A stretch of DNA of 19,581 nt, from the NCBI GenBank assembly GCA_021160355.1, contig JAGHCS010000161.1, positions 1-19,581 of the forward strand, read 5' to 3'. The DNA is from Candidatus Cloacimonadota bacterium. Lineage in GTDB: Bacteria > Cloacimonadota > Cloacimonadia > JGIOTU-2. A program made the translations under genes and the position numbers. Numbering within the stretch: position 1 is the first letter of the stretch; every line of letters begins with the position of its first letter. Positions 7,846-14,508 of the stretch are shown here, one piece after another. The notes beneath the pieces were generated by a model. That model was not told the DNA's origin and searched no databases. It worked only from the letters and a program-made list of their open reading frames with translations.

Positions 7846-8577
7846 ATGTTTGATACTTTTAGCTTGGTACACGTCGCAGCATACCTCGGTGCAGGACTTG
7901 CAGTGGGTATTTCTTCGATCGGGGCCGGCATAGGAGAAGGATACATAGCAGGTAATGCGAACATCGCAATGATGAAGCAGCCGAAGTCAAATGATATACT
8001 TCTTCGAACAATGCTCATTGCTCAGGCAATAACGGAAACCGGAGCTATCTTTGCACTCGTGATCGCAATGCTTCTTCTTTTCGGCGGTTCTATTGTTCCA
8101 GATGCAAACTGGCAGAGGATTGCTTCATTATTTGGTGCCGGACTTGTTATGGGTGCAGGATGTCTGGGAACAGGTCTTGGAATCGGGTACGCAGGCGGGC
8201 AGGCATGTCAAGGAATCGGCAGGCAGCCAAGGGAATCAAAAACATTAACAGCAAATATGCTGATCGGGCAGGCGCTGTCCGAAACTTCTGCAATCTTCGC
8301 CCTGGTAATAGCGATGCTTCTTCTTTACTCTACGCCAGATGGGAATAGTATCGTGAAATCTTTTGCTTTTATTGGAGCAGCTTTTGCGATGGGATTCGGA
8401 ACGTTTGGTCCCGGCTTTGGAATAGGAATTGTGGCAGGAAAAACAGTTGACGGTATCAGCAGGTTTCCCAAACAAACTTCAGTACTTATTAGGACAATGT
8501 TCGTTGGCGCCGCTGTATCGGAGTCAACATCAATTTATGCATTAGTTATTGCATTTTTATTATTATTTGTAGCATGA
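7846..8577 (+). CDS. atpE: ATP synthase subunit c, fusion of three hairpins
   Basis: A 243-residue protein made of three F-type c-subunit hairpins in one chain (six membrane helices), each about 75-80 residues, joined by short linkers near residues 80-90 and 162-170. The outer-helix ion-binding glutamate is kept in all three: Glu64, Glu146 and Glu226. Each lies exactly 33 residues after the inner-helix GxGxGxG position, which is Glu31 in hairpin 1 but Ile113 and Ile193 in hairpins 2 and 3. Residues after the glutamate also differ: TGAIF, TSAIF and STSIY. Loops carry KQP, RQP and RFP, the turn that meets gamma/epsilon. No stop or frameshift interrupts it. It starts 1 base after atpB with no evident ribosome binding site. 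Fused c-type hairpins are known from V/A-type enzymes and, as a double, in Acetobacterium; a triple F-type chain is unusual. Confidence 0.93.
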   Translation: MFDTFSLVHVAAYLGAGLAVGISSIGAGIGEGYIAGNANIAMMKQPKSNDILLRTMLIAQAITETGAIFALVIAMLLLFGGSIVPDANWQRIASLFGAGLVMGAGCLGTGLGIGYAGGQACQGIGRQPRESKTLTANMLIGQALSETSAIFALVIAMLLLYSTPDGNSIVKSFAFIGAAFAMGFGTFGPGFGIGIVAGKTVDGISRFPKQTSVLIRTMFVGAAVSESTSIYALVIAFLLLFVA

Positions 8578-8588
8578 TTATAATCCTT

Positions 8589-8594
8589 AGGAGG
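8589..8594 (+). promoter_or_regulatory. Strong ribosome binding site of the single-hairpin atpE
   Basis: AGGAGG, 4 bases before the ATG at 8599. It is the most complete Shine-Dalgarno sequence in the front half of the atp operon and contrasts with the preceding triple-hairpin atpE, which has none that can be seen. This suggests the single-hairpin protein is made in excess over the fusion. Confidence 0.75.
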
Positions 8595-8598
8595 ATAC

Positions 8599-8838
8599 AT
8601 GGAAAGTGAAATCATTAGAGCAGCAGCATTATTAGGTGCTGGCATTTGTATGGGTTTTGGTGCGATCGGACCCGGGATCGGCGAAGGTTTTACCGCAGGG
8701 AAAGCATGCGAAGGTATTGCACGTTCCCCTGAAAACGCAGGACTGCTCACAAGAACTATGCTTGTCGGTCAGGCAGTGTCCGAATCAACCGGTATCTATT
8801 CACTGGTCATTTCTCTGTTACTTATTTTCGCAGTGTAA
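8599..8838 (+). CDS. atpE: ATP synthase subunit c, single hairpin, Na+ two-carboxylate type
   Basis: A 79-residue c subunit of normal size with two membrane helices. The inner helix has GPGIGEGFTAG, with Glu29 where Na+ enzymes such as Ilyobacter have Gln32. The outer helix reads VGQAVSESTGIYSL, giving Val60, Glu62, Ser63 and Tyr67, which match Val63, Glu65, Ser66 and Tyr70 of the Ilyobacter Na+ site. Glu29 plus Glu62 is the two-carboxylate arrangement described for the Fusobacterium nucleatum c-ring, so Na+ coupling is a reasonable prediction. The cytoplasmic loop is ARSP. It lies 21 bases after the triple-hairpin gene and probably shares a ring with it. Confidence 0.95.
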   Translation: MESEIIRAAALLGAGICMGFGAIGPGIGEGFTAGKACEGIARSPENAGLLTRTMLVGQAVSESTGIYSLVISLLLIFAV

Positions 8839-8841
8839 GAA

Positions 8842-8859
8842 TTCCCGAATTTTCGGGGA
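8842..8859 (+). promoter_or_regulatory. Small hairpin overlapping the atpF ribosome binding site
   Basis: CCCGA at 8844-8848 pairs with TCGGG at 8853-8857 around a 4-base loop; a T-G and a T-A pair extend the stem to 8842-8859. The right arm contains the first bases of GGGGAGGAG (8855-8863), the ribosome binding site of atpF. It lies directly after the two c-subunit genes, where the operon must shift from many copies (c) to two copies (b). Folding could lower atpF translation or protect the 3' end of a processed atpE message. No T-run follows, so it is not a standard terminator. Confidence 0.45.
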
Positions 8860-8871
8860 GGAGTCTTAAGT

Positions 8872-9372
8872 ATGGTTAATATTGATTATACGCTTATTCT
8901 GGTGATTGTGAATTTCATTATTTTGCTGATCATCCTGAAAAAGCTCTTGTATAAGCCGCTCATGGATTTTATCAACAAAAGGGAATCTCAGATAAGAGAT
9001 GACCTCAAGAGCGCCAAGAAGCATAAAGAAGAGTCTGAAAAGATCCTTGAGAAGCAGAAAGAGCTGCTCAGAAAAGCAAAAGAAGAAGCAAGAAATATTC
9101 GAGATGAAGCAACAAAGAGTGCGAAAATACAGAGCGAGCAAATTATTCATGATACAGAAGAGCAGCGGGATGTGATAATTCACGAAGCTCAGGAAATTAT
9201 CGATGTAGAAGTGAACAAAGCAAAAGAAAGTATTCAATCTCAGATTGGTGATTTTGTTATCGAACTGACTGATAAGATAATTGGAAAGAAACTCACCGAA
9301 GAAGATGATGTGAAACTCATTAACGATATGATTAAAGAAGAGAGTGGCATAAAGGAGTCGTCTGTTGATTAA
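8872..9372 (+). CDS. atpF: F-type ATP synthase subunit b
   Basis: Subunit b forms the peripheral stalk that holds the catalytic head against subunit a. The 166-residue protein has one N-terminal membrane helix (about residues 7-24), the typical following block LLYKPLMDFINKRESQI, and a long charged helix with heptad character (about 35-150). Length and layout are standard. A GGGGAGGAG site at 8855-8863 supports the ATG. Only one b gene is present, so the stalk should be a homodimer. It overlaps atpH by 8 bases. Confidence 0.95.
   Translation: MVNIDYTLILVIVNFIILLIILKKLLYKPLMDFINKRESQIRDDLKSAKKHKEESEKILEKQKELLRKAKEEARNIRDEATKSAKIQSEQIIHDTEEQRDVIIHEAQEIIDVEVNKAKESIQSQIGDFVIELTDKIIGKKLTEEDDVKLINDMIKEESGIKESSVD
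9351..9357 (+). promoter_or_regulatory. Ribosome binding site that sets the TTG start of atpH
   Basis: AAAGGAG lies 7 bases before the TTG at 9365, inside the end of atpF. The family's N-terminal block IARRYSSALLEI begins six residues after this TTG and there is no ATG nearby upstream in frame, so TTG is the likely start. Confidence 0.7.
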
Positions 9373-9895
9373 AAATATCATTGCCAGACGATACTCATCT
9401 GCACTTCTTGAGATTATCAAGAAGGATGATCTCATACATTTTGAGAATGAGGTCTCTGCATTGCAGACAATCCTGAAAGATGAGCCAGAGATTGAGGAAT
9501 TTCTGATCTCGCCCATTGTCGAAGATCGACATAAAACCGAAATTATCGGACTTCTTGTGAAAGGATTCGACGCATCAGAAGTGTTGCAAAATTTCCTGAA
9601 TGTGCTCGTTGATAAAGAAAGGATATTTTTTATTGCAGATATTCTTAAGGAATTGATCAGCAAAATACACAAGGAACTCGGCATCTTTGATTTTGAGCTT
9701 AAAACTGCACATGAAGTTGATGAAGAGACACATGAAAATATAAAGAAATTTATCTCTAAATATGTCGATGGAAAAATAATATTTAAACATACTATCGATC
9801 AGAATATTAGAGGTGGCTTTCTCGCATACAATGATGAAATGGCGATAAATGCATCCATCAGAAACAATCTTGATGCCCTGAAAAGGGAGTTTTAA
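9365..9895 (+). CDS. atpH: F-type ATP synthase subunit delta (OSCP)
   Basis: Delta joins the peripheral stalk to the top of the alpha/beta head. The 176-residue protein has the N-terminal helical-bundle signature IARRYSSALLEI, the central block about residues 70-105 (FLNVLVDKERIFFIADILKEL), and the C-terminal signature DQNIRGGFLAYNDEMAINASIRNNLDAL. Length is standard. Translation starts with TTG, supported by the AAAGGAG site at 9351-9357. It overlaps atpF by 8 bases and is followed 29 bases later by atpA. Confidence 0.95.
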   Translation: MIKNIIARRYSSALLEIIKKDDLIHFENEVSALQTILKDEPEIEEFLISPIVEDRHKTEIIGLLVKGFDASEVLQNFLNVLVDKERIFFIADILKELISKIHKELGIFDFELKTAHEVDEETHENIKKFISKYVDGKIIFKHTIDQNIRGGFLAYNDEMAINASIRNNLDALKREF

Positions 9896-9924
9896 TATAT
9901 GAAGCAGATTATTTTAGGAGTATG

Positions 9925-11616
9925 ATGAAAATACAACCTGATGAAATCAGTAGAATAATCAAAGAAAAAATTGAAAAGTATAACTATAAAGTTGATATAG
10001 ACGAAGTCGGCAGGGTTATCGAGGTCGGTGACGGTATTGCGCGTGTGTATGGCTTGCAGGATATCATGGCATCGGAACTTGTCCTTTTCAATAATGAAAT
10101 CTACGGTATGGCACTAAACTTGGAGGAGGATAATGTCGGCTGTATCATCCTTGGCGAAAGCGATAAGATTAAAGAGGGTGATATTGTCAAAAGGACAAAG
10201 AAGATCGTTCAAGTTCCGGTCGGCGAAGCGCTGCTGGGGCGGGTAGTGAATCCTCTTGGAATGCCCCTTGACGGCAAAGAACCGATAAAATCAAAACTGA
10301 GTATGCCGATCGAGAGAAAAGCACTCGGTGTTGTTGCACGTCAGCCAGTGATAGAACCTTTGCAATCCGGACTAAAGGCAATCGATTCAATGATCCCGAT
10401 TGGACGGGGACAGCGCGAACTCATAATTGGAGACCGACAAACAGGGAAAACTGCGCTCGCTGTTGATACGATCATAAACCAAAAAGATACCGATGTCTTT
10501 TGTATTTATGTGGCAATAGGACAGAAAAGATCATCTGTGGCAAAGGTCGTCGAAGCTTTAAGGGAACATGGTGCCCTCGGCTATACAATAATCGTCTCTG
10601 CAACCGCATCAGATCCCGCTGCGATACAATACATCGCACCCTACTCAGGTGTCACGATGGGTGAGTATTTCCGCGACAGGGGCAAGCATGTGCTTGTAAT
10701 TTATGATGACCTTTCCAAACATGCTGTTGCCTATCGCCAGATATCACTCCTTTTAAGGAGACCTCCGGGCAGAGAAGCATATCCCGGTGATGTATTCTAC
10801 CTTCATTCACGACTTCTGGAAAGAGCTTCAAAACTCGAAGAAATATATATCATCATACCAAAAGAAATGAAAAAAGCAGAAGAGGGTGTGAATAAAAAGG
10901 AATATCGAAGACACATTAAATCAAGCGAAGAAGAGCTTAAAAAAGATCTTCAAGAATTAGGAAATGATAAATTCAAGTTCTATAAATTGCCGGACACAGG
11001 CGGTTCTCTCACTGCGCTGCCAATAATCGAAACCCAGGCAAGCGATATTTCTGCATACATTCCCACAAACGTGATCTCAATTACCGATGGACAGATATAT
11101 CTTGAATCTAAACTATTCTACGCAGGTGTACGACCAGCGATCAATGCCGGCTTGTCCGTTTCGCGTGTTGGAGGAAAAGCACAAATAAAAGCAATGAGAC
11201 AGGTCGCGGGACGATTGCGTATCGAGCTTGCACAGTTCAGAGAACTGGAAGCATTTGCAAAATTTGGTGCAGAACTCGATAAAGATACTCAGGATCAGCT
11301 CAACCGCGGATACAGGTATGTGGAAATCCTCAAACAAGGTCAGTACAAACCAATTCCTGTAGCCAAGCAGATCGCCATCATTTTCATGGGCTATGAAGGA
11401 TATTTGGATGATCTTCCGGTTGATATTATCAAGGACGTACAGGCGGAACTTTTCGAGTTGATGGATGAAGAATACAAGGAACTTCAAAAAGAATTGATAA
11501 GACCAGAAGGTGTAAGCGAAAAGGTAGAAAAACAGCTTCACGAATTATCCAAAAAAGTTAAAGCAATTTTTGAGCATCAGGTTATAGTTGAAGAGATAAT
11601 TGAAGAAGAAGATTAA
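9925..11616 (+). CDS. atpA: F-type ATP synthase subunit alpha, with a long insertion
   Basis: Alpha forms the non-catalytic half of the F1 hexamer. The protein is 563 residues against the usual 500-515. It has the beta-barrel N-terminal domain, the P-loop GDRQTGKTA, the block FRDRGKHVLVIYDDLSKHAVAYRQ, the ISITDGQIYLE strand, and the signature PAINAGLSVSRVGG with the arginine finger. Between RLLERASK and GGSLTALP lie about 55 residues (nucleotides 10834-10998), where E. coli has about 17 and Bacillus about 7; the extra sequence is rich in Lys and Glu and probably helical. The C-terminus is also acidic. I chose the second of two adjacent ATGs because AGGAG at 9916-9920 is only 1 base from the first (9922) and 4 from the second. 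Confidence 0.96.
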   Translation: MKIQPDEISRIIKEKIEKYNYKVDIDEVGRVIEVGDGIARVYGLQDIMASELVLFNNEIYGMALNLEEDNVGCIILGESDKIKEGDIVKRTKKIVQVPVGEALLGRVVNPLGMPLDGKEPIKSKLSMPIERKALGVVARQPVIEPLQSGLKAIDSMIPIGRGQRELIIGDRQTGKTALAVDTIINQKDTDVFCIYVAIGQKRSSVAKVVEALREHGALGYTIIVSATASDPAAIQYIAPYSGVTMGEYFRDRGKHVLVIYDDLSKHAVAYRQISLLLRRPPGREAYPGDVFYLHSRLLERASKLEEIYIIIPKEMKKAEEGVNKKEYRRHIKSSEEELKKDLQELGNDKFKFYKLPDTGGSLTALPIIETQASDISAYIPTNVISITDGQIYLESKLFYAGVRPAINAGLSVSRVGGKAQIKAMRQVAGRLRIELAQFRELEAFAKFGAELDKDTQDQLNRGYRYVEILKQGQYKPIPVAKQIAIIFMGYEGYLDDLPVDIIKDVQAELFELMDEEYKELQKELIRPEGVSEKVEKQLHELSKKVKAIFEHQVIVEEIIEEED

Positions 11617-11624
11617 CAAAGCAT

Positions 11625-12491
11625 ATGGCAAGTCTAAAAGAACTTAAAGAAAGAATCGAATCGGTCATCAGTACACGGCAGGTTACAAGCGCCATGAAGA
11701 TGGTTTCAGCTGCGAAATTGCAAAAGGCACAGCAGCTTATATTAAAAGCACGCCCCTATTCTGATGAATTGGATCTTTTCTTGCGGTCCCTTGCCTCGCG
11801 AAATCGCAGACAGCTTCATCCCCTCCTTCATGAAATTGATGATAAGGCAGCGAAGAATGTCGGGCTGATAGTTGTCACTGCAGATAAAGGGCTTTGCGGT
11901 GCTTTCAATATGAATATCATAAAGAAGGCGGAAGAGTATCTTCATGAGCATAAGGACAAGAAAATCGATTTGATCTGTGTCGGTAAAAAGGGATTTGATT
12001 ATTTTCGAAGATTAAATATGAAAATCGAAGCATCTTATGTCGAACTTTTCAATAAATTGGAATTCGAGTACAGTAGAGATATCATGCAACTTGTAACCGA
12101 GAAATTTGTTTCAAGGAAATATGATGAAGTGCTCATAGTTTATAATGAATTCAAGTCTGCAATACAGCAAAATATTGTCCTTAAGCAGCTTCTTCCCATC
12201 AAAGAATTAAAGGAAGACAAAGAAGACAGATATGCAGCGTACCTATTTGAACCTTCACCCGAGGAATTGCTTGATGAGCTCATCAGGAAAGACCTTGATA
12301 TTCAGATATGGCGCGTGCTCCTAGAATCGTCTTCAGCAGAGCAGGGTGCTCGTATGGCTGCCATGGATGCAGCAACGGATAATGCAGATGAAATGATAAA
12401 AGATCTGACACTCGAATATCATCATTTGCGTCAAAGCAAGATAACAACAGAAATCATAGAGGTATGTTCCGGTGCAGAAGGATTACAGTAA
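11625..12491 (+). CDS. atpG: F-type ATP synthase subunit gamma
   Basis: Gamma is the central shaft that turns inside the alpha/beta hexamer. The 288-residue protein has both coiled-coil ends: the N-terminal MASLKELKERIESVISTRQV followed by TSAMKMVSAAKLQKAQ, and the C-terminal EQGARMAAMDAATDNADEMI with LRQSKITTEIIEVCSGAEGL. The central Rossmann-like domain includes VTADKGLCGAFN. Length is standard. It starts 8 bases after atpA. The atpD start lies 19 bases downstream, after the stop. Confidence 0.96.
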   Translation: MASLKELKERIESVISTRQVTSAMKMVSAAKLQKAQQLILKARPYSDELDLFLRSLASRNRRQLHPLLHEIDDKAAKNVGLIVVTADKGLCGAFNMNIIKKAEEYLHEHKDKKIDLICVGKKGFDYFRRLNMKIEASYVELFNKLEFEYSRDIMQLVTEKFVSRKYDEVLIVYNEFKSAIQQNIVLKQLLPIKELKEDKEDRYAAYLFEPSPEELLDELIRKDLDIQIWRVLLESSSAEQGARMAAMDAATDNADEMIKDLTLEYHHLRQSKITTEIIEVCSGAEGLQ

Positions 12492-12501
12492 AAATAGCAC
12501 A

Positions 12502-12508
12502 GGAGGAG
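12502..12508 (+). promoter_or_regulatory. Ribosome binding site that sets the TTG start of atpD
   Basis: GGAGGAG ends 2 bases before the TTG at 12511; the core GGAGG (12502-12506) is 4 bases away. The frame is open upstream to a GTG at 12472 inside atpG, but the resulting 13 extra residues have no counterpart in beta subunits, whereas the TTG start gives the normal MEKGKIVQIIGPVVDVEF. Confidence 0.75.
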
Positions 12509-12510
12509 TT

Positions 12511-14019
12511 TTGGAAAAAGGCAAAATAGTTCAAATAATTGGTCCAGTAGTGGATGTAGAATTTTCAGATGAAAATTTACCAGAAATTTATACAGCACTG
12601 CACGTGAAGAGAAAGGATGAAAAAGTTCTTGTACTCGAAGTGCAGCAACATCTGGGTGAAGATAGGGTTCGCGCAATTGCAATGGACTCAACTGACGGAT
12701 TGCAGAGAGGAGACGAGGTTATAAATACCGGCAAACAAATTTTGGTACCGGTCGGTGAAGGCACGCTTGGACGATTGATAAATATCGTTGGCGAGCCCAT
12801 TGATAATCTCGGAGAGATTAAGGCAGAAACCTATTATCCTATCCATAGAGAAACTCCCGCATATACTCGGTTAGATATAAAAGACGAGATATTAGAAACA
12901 GGCATCAAGGTCATCGATCTGCTCTGCCCCTATTCAAAAGGTGGTAAGACAGGTCTGTTTGGCGGCGCTGGCGTGGGTAAAACCGTACTCATCCAGGAGC
13001 TGATCAGAAATATTGCGACCGAGCATGGCGGCTACTCCGTTTTTGCAGGTGTGGGTGAACGAACACGAGAAGGAAACGATCTCTGGCTTGAAATGAAAGA
13101 ATCAGGCGTTATTGATAAAACTGCAATGGTATTCGGGCAGATGAACGAACCTCCCGGAGCGCGTCTCCGAGTGGGACTTTCCGGGCTTGCCGTAGCAGAA
13201 TATTTCCGTGATGAAGCTCATAAGGATGTGTTGTTATTCATTGATAATATTTTCAGGTTTACACAAGCTGGATCTGAAGTTTCTGCGCTTTTGGGGAGAA
13301 TGCCTTCTGCGGTTGGTTACCAACCGACGCTTGCAACGGAAATGGGTGAATTGCAGGAAAGAATTACCTCAACAAAAGATGGCTCTATCACCTCTGTACA
13401 GGCGATCTATGTGCCCGCAGACGATTTAACAGATCCCGCACCTGCTACTGCTTTCGCGCATCTTGATGCAACGACTGTGCTCTCCCGAAAAATTGTAGAA
13501 CTCGGTATTTATCCGGCAGTAGATCCGCTTGATTCTAACTCTCGAATTCTCGATCCCCGCATTGTGGGAATAGAACACTATTCTGTAGCCAGAGAAGTGC
13601 AGCAGGTACTTCAGAAATACAGGGAACTGCAAGATATTATTGCCATTCTTGGTATGGAAGAGCTTTCTGAAGAAGACAAGCTTGCGGTAAACCGTGCACG
13701 TAGAATTCAGAGATTCCTTTCCCAGCCATTCCACGTTGCAGAAGAATTCACAAACTATAAAGGTCAGTATGTAAAACTCGAAGACACGATCACTGGCTTC
13801 CAGCAGATACTTGCAGGTGAGTGTGATCAAATCCCTGAACGAGCATTCCTCATGGCTGGAACAATAGAAGAAGTCAAAGAGCGATATAAGAAAATGAAAT
13901 CACATAAAACCGAAGATGTTGTAGAAGAGGAAATCTCTAAGGAAAAGGAAAGTAAAGAGCACAAATCAGAAGAGAAGTCTGAAGAAAAAATTGAAAAGAA
14001 AAGAAAAAAATCGAAATAA
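12511..14019 (+). CDS. atpD: F-type ATP synthase subunit beta, with a charged C-terminal tail
   Basis: Beta carries the catalytic sites for ATP synthesis or hydrolysis. The protein is 502 residues from the TTG start and has the beta-barrel N-terminus (IVQIIGPVVDVEF), the catalytic P-loop GGAGVGKT, the GERTREGNDL motif with the catalytic glutamate, the DNIFRFTQAGSEVSALLGRMPS block, and the family signature PAVDPLDSNSRIL. After the normal end of the family (near residue 463, FLMAGTIEEVKERYKKMK) there is a tail of about 39 residues made almost entirely of Lys, Glu and Ser (nucleotides 13900-14016). The tail is low complexity and probably disordered. The stop overlaps the atpC start by one base. 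Confidence 0.96.
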   Translation: MEKGKIVQIIGPVVDVEFSDENLPEIYTALHVKRKDEKVLVLEVQQHLGEDRVRAIAMDSTDGLQRGDEVINTGKQILVPVGEGTLGRLINIVGEPIDNLGEIKAETYYPIHRETPAYTRLDIKDEILETGIKVIDLLCPYSKGGKTGLFGGAGVGKTVLIQELIRNIATEHGGYSVFAGVGERTREGNDLWLEMKESGVIDKTAMVFGQMNEPPGARLRVGLSGLAVAEYFRDEAHKDVLLFIDNIFRFTQAGSEVSALLGRMPSAVGYQPTLATEMGELQERITSTKDGSITSVQAIYVPADDLTDPAPATAFAHLDATTVLSRKIVELGIYPAVDPLDSNSRILDPRIVGIEHYSVAREVQQVLQKYRELQDIIAILGMEELSEEDKLAVNRARRIQRFLSQPFHVAEEFTNYKGQYVKLEDTITGFQQILAGECDQIPERAFLMAGTIEEVKERYKKMKSHKTEDVVEEEISKEKESKEHKSEEKSEEKIEKKRKKSK

Positions 14020-14438
14020 TGGCTGATAGTTCGAGATTGATTCATCTAAAAATAGTCACACCTAAAGGAATATTCCTTGAAGATGATGTGAGTGAGCTCG
14101 TTGCTCCCGGCAAAGATGGAGATTTTGGTGTGCAGATAGGGCATACGCCATTTATCTCGTCGGTGAGACCCGGAATATTGAAAATTTATAAAAACGATAA
14201 ACCGGAATTGTTTTCTTTAATGAACGGCTTTGTGATGGTGGATATTGATAAAGTGAGAATTTTCACGGAAATAATTGAAAATCCTGATGATATTGATGTT
14301 AATAGAGCCAAGCGCGCAAAGGAACGGGCAGAAAAACGCTTGCAGGAGAAAAAGGAAAATACAGATCTTCGTCGTGCAGAAGCTGCGCTAAAAAGAGCAG
14401 TTACCCGTATTCAGATAAACGAAGATGGATTTCACTAA
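14019..14438 (+). CDS. atpC: F-type ATP synthase subunit epsilon
   Basis: Epsilon binds gamma and the c-ring and restrains ATP hydrolysis. The 139-residue protein has the N-terminal beta-sandwich (LKIVTPKGIFLEDDVSELVAPGKDGDFGVQIGH is the usual opening; key residues are the PG-DGDFGV turn and the GH-TPFIS block), and the C-terminal pair of helices is complete, running from about residue 90 with many Arg, Lys and Glu residues. Its length is normal. It is the last gene before the terminator at 14463-14495 and overlaps atpD by one base. Confidence 0.94.
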   Translation: MADSSRLIHLKIVTPKGIFLEDDVSELVAPGKDGDFGVQIGHTPFISSVRPGILKIYKNDKPELFSLMNGFVMVDIDKVRIFTEIIENPDDIDVNRAKRAKERAEKRLQEKKENTDLRRAEAALKRAVTRIQINEDGFH

Positions 14439-14447
14439 GAGATTTCA

Positions 14448-14475
14448 TTGACGCAAAATTTTAAATAGCTATATG
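14448..14475 (+). promoter_or_regulatory. Putative promoter embedded in the atp terminator
   Basis: TTGACG at 14448-14453 and TATATG at 14470-14475 are separated by 16 bases. The -10 box falls in the left arm and loop of the atp terminator. Transcription would begin near 14482, so the new message would carry only the right arm and could not form the terminator. This is the only candidate promoter for the LysM gene at 14509. Based on box matches alone. Confidence 0.4.
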
Positions 14476-14495
14476 TGAGTATAGCTATTTTTTTT
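14463..14495 (+). terminator. Rho-independent terminator of the atp operon
   Basis: A perfect 11-base-pair stem (AAATAGCTATA at 14463-14473 with TATAGCTATTT at 14480-14490) around a 6-base loop, running into eight Ts at 14488-14495. The stem is AT-rich but perfect, and it lies 24 bases after the atpC stop. It should end the long mnmG/atp transcript. The T-run ends 13 bases before the start codon of the next gene. Confidence 0.85.
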
Positions 14496-14508
14496 GCAGG
14501 TGATATAT

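Noticed and set aside
7846..8577. Three separate atpE genes joined by sequencing error
   Set aside because: The frame is continuous with short, sensible linkers on the side where c termini lie, and no internal start with a ribosome site is seen at either junction; read coverage would still be a useful check.
8636..8869. Alternative frame over the single-hairpin atpE
   Set aside because: It overlaps a clear c subunit in another frame, has no family motif and is not compatible with the strong ribosome site at 8589-8594.
8866..9684. Long minus-strand frame opposite atpF and atpH
   Set aside because: The plus strand encodes two complete ATP synthase subunits here; the reverse frame has no recognisable motif and is a shadow of the coding bias.
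12472..12510. Longer beta subunit starting at a GTG inside atpG
   Set aside because: The extra residues are unlike beta subunits, and a strong ribosome site lies directly before the TTG at 12511.
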